Source: Oscillospiraceae bacterium (GTDB lineage Bacteria > Bacillota > Clostridia > Oscillospirales > Ruminococcaceae). From it: a DNA stretch of 6,672 nucleotides. This document shows positions 6,586 through 6,672 of the stretch, in pieces (the first letter of the stretch is position 1; every line of letters begins with the position of its first letter). The stretch spans positions 1,067-7,738 of the forward strand of contig DLVP01000038.1 of assembly GCA_003445125.1 (NCBI GenBank). Direction: 5' to 3'. The notes beneath the pieces were generated by a model. The model worked only from the letters and a program-made list of their open reading frames with translations, ran no database searches and was not told the origin of the DNA. A program made the position numbers and the translations under genes.

Positions 6586-6614
6586 TTGCTTTTTCTGCGA
6601 AAAAATGAGATAAT
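6586..6614 (+). promoter_or_regulatory. Possible promoter for the gene starting at 6649
   Basis: A -35-like TTGCTT (6586-6591), a 17-base spacer and a -10 box GATAAT (6609-6614), which is five of six matches to TATAAT. The -35 is weak. A predicted start near 6621 leaves a leader of about 28 bases. The region 6556-6648 contains no other recognisable element apart from T-rich stretches. Confidence 0.5.
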
Positions 6615-6648
6615 AACAATGTTAATCTAAAAAGAAAGTCGGTTGCTT

Positions 6649-6672
6649 ATGAATCATCAAACTGTTTTGGTT
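6649..6672 (+). CDS. Start of a further gene, truncated by the window edge
   Basis: An ATG at 6649 opens a frame reading MNHQTVLV to the window end, eight codons without a stop. The Shine-Dalgarno match is poor (AAAGAAAG at 6631-6638), but a promoter-like pair lies just upstream and the intergenic gap is a normal size. A short polar start followed by TVLV fits a first beta-strand, as in response regulators or Rossmann-fold enzymes, but eight residues are not enough to assign a family. Confidence 0.45.

Noticed and set aside
6556..6611. Possible terminator after the Asp-box lipoprotein: T-run at 6558-6563 and an ATCTC/GAGAT stem at 6581-6611
   Set aside because: The T-run has no stable hairpin before it, and the later stem is AT-rich, imperfect and overlaps the putative promoter, so neither supports a confident terminator.

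Overview
The window looks like chromosomal DNA from a low-to-moderate G+C Gram-positive bacterium, most likely an uncultured gut-type Clostridia (Oscillospirales/Ruminococcaceae-like). This is inferred from strong AGGAGG-type ribosome binding sites on nearly every gene, extended -10 sigma-A promoters, AT-rich intergenic gaps between fairly GC-rich genes, and lipoprotein signal peptides with Cys-rich lipoboxes. No mobile element, tRNA, rRNA or CRISPR array is visible.

Layout. (1) Positions 34-2232, minus strand: a two-gene operon of tandem paralogous lipoproteins of unknown function, 365 and 360 aa. They share a central block (FTA..D.TH.GIYR) and an almost identical aromatic C-terminus (WWLDEYYYR). 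The operon has a good extended -10 promoter (2280-2308). (2) Positions 2358-4317, minus strand: a three-gene operon of flavin reductase-like protein, then a SPFH/band-7 (prohibitin-like) membrane protein whose start overlaps the reductase stop, then a membrane-anchored DUF2726 protein. A perfect 12-bp GC-only hairpin with a short T-run lies between the last two genes, and an intrinsic terminator closes the unit. (3) Positions 4318-4443: a compact divergent promoter region. (4) Positions 4444-6555, plus strand: a 703-aa lipoprotein containing about twelve Asp-box (BNR) hairpins, so a large extracytoplasmic beta-propeller protein. (5) Positions 6556-6672: an intergenic region with a plausible promoter and the first eight codons of another plus-strand gene that runs off the window.

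How the genes may work together. Three of the six complete genes encode predicted surface lipoproteins, and two more encode membrane-anchored proteins, so the region is dominated by envelope functions. The SPFH protein and the DUF2726 protein probably share the membrane; a membrane-tethered protein with a nuclease-like fold beside a microdomain scaffold is the most unusual arrangement here. I see no clear sign of a complete new defence or biosynthetic system. The strongest leads are that membrane pair, the paralogous lipoproteins with their conserved tail, and the Asp-box lipoprotein.
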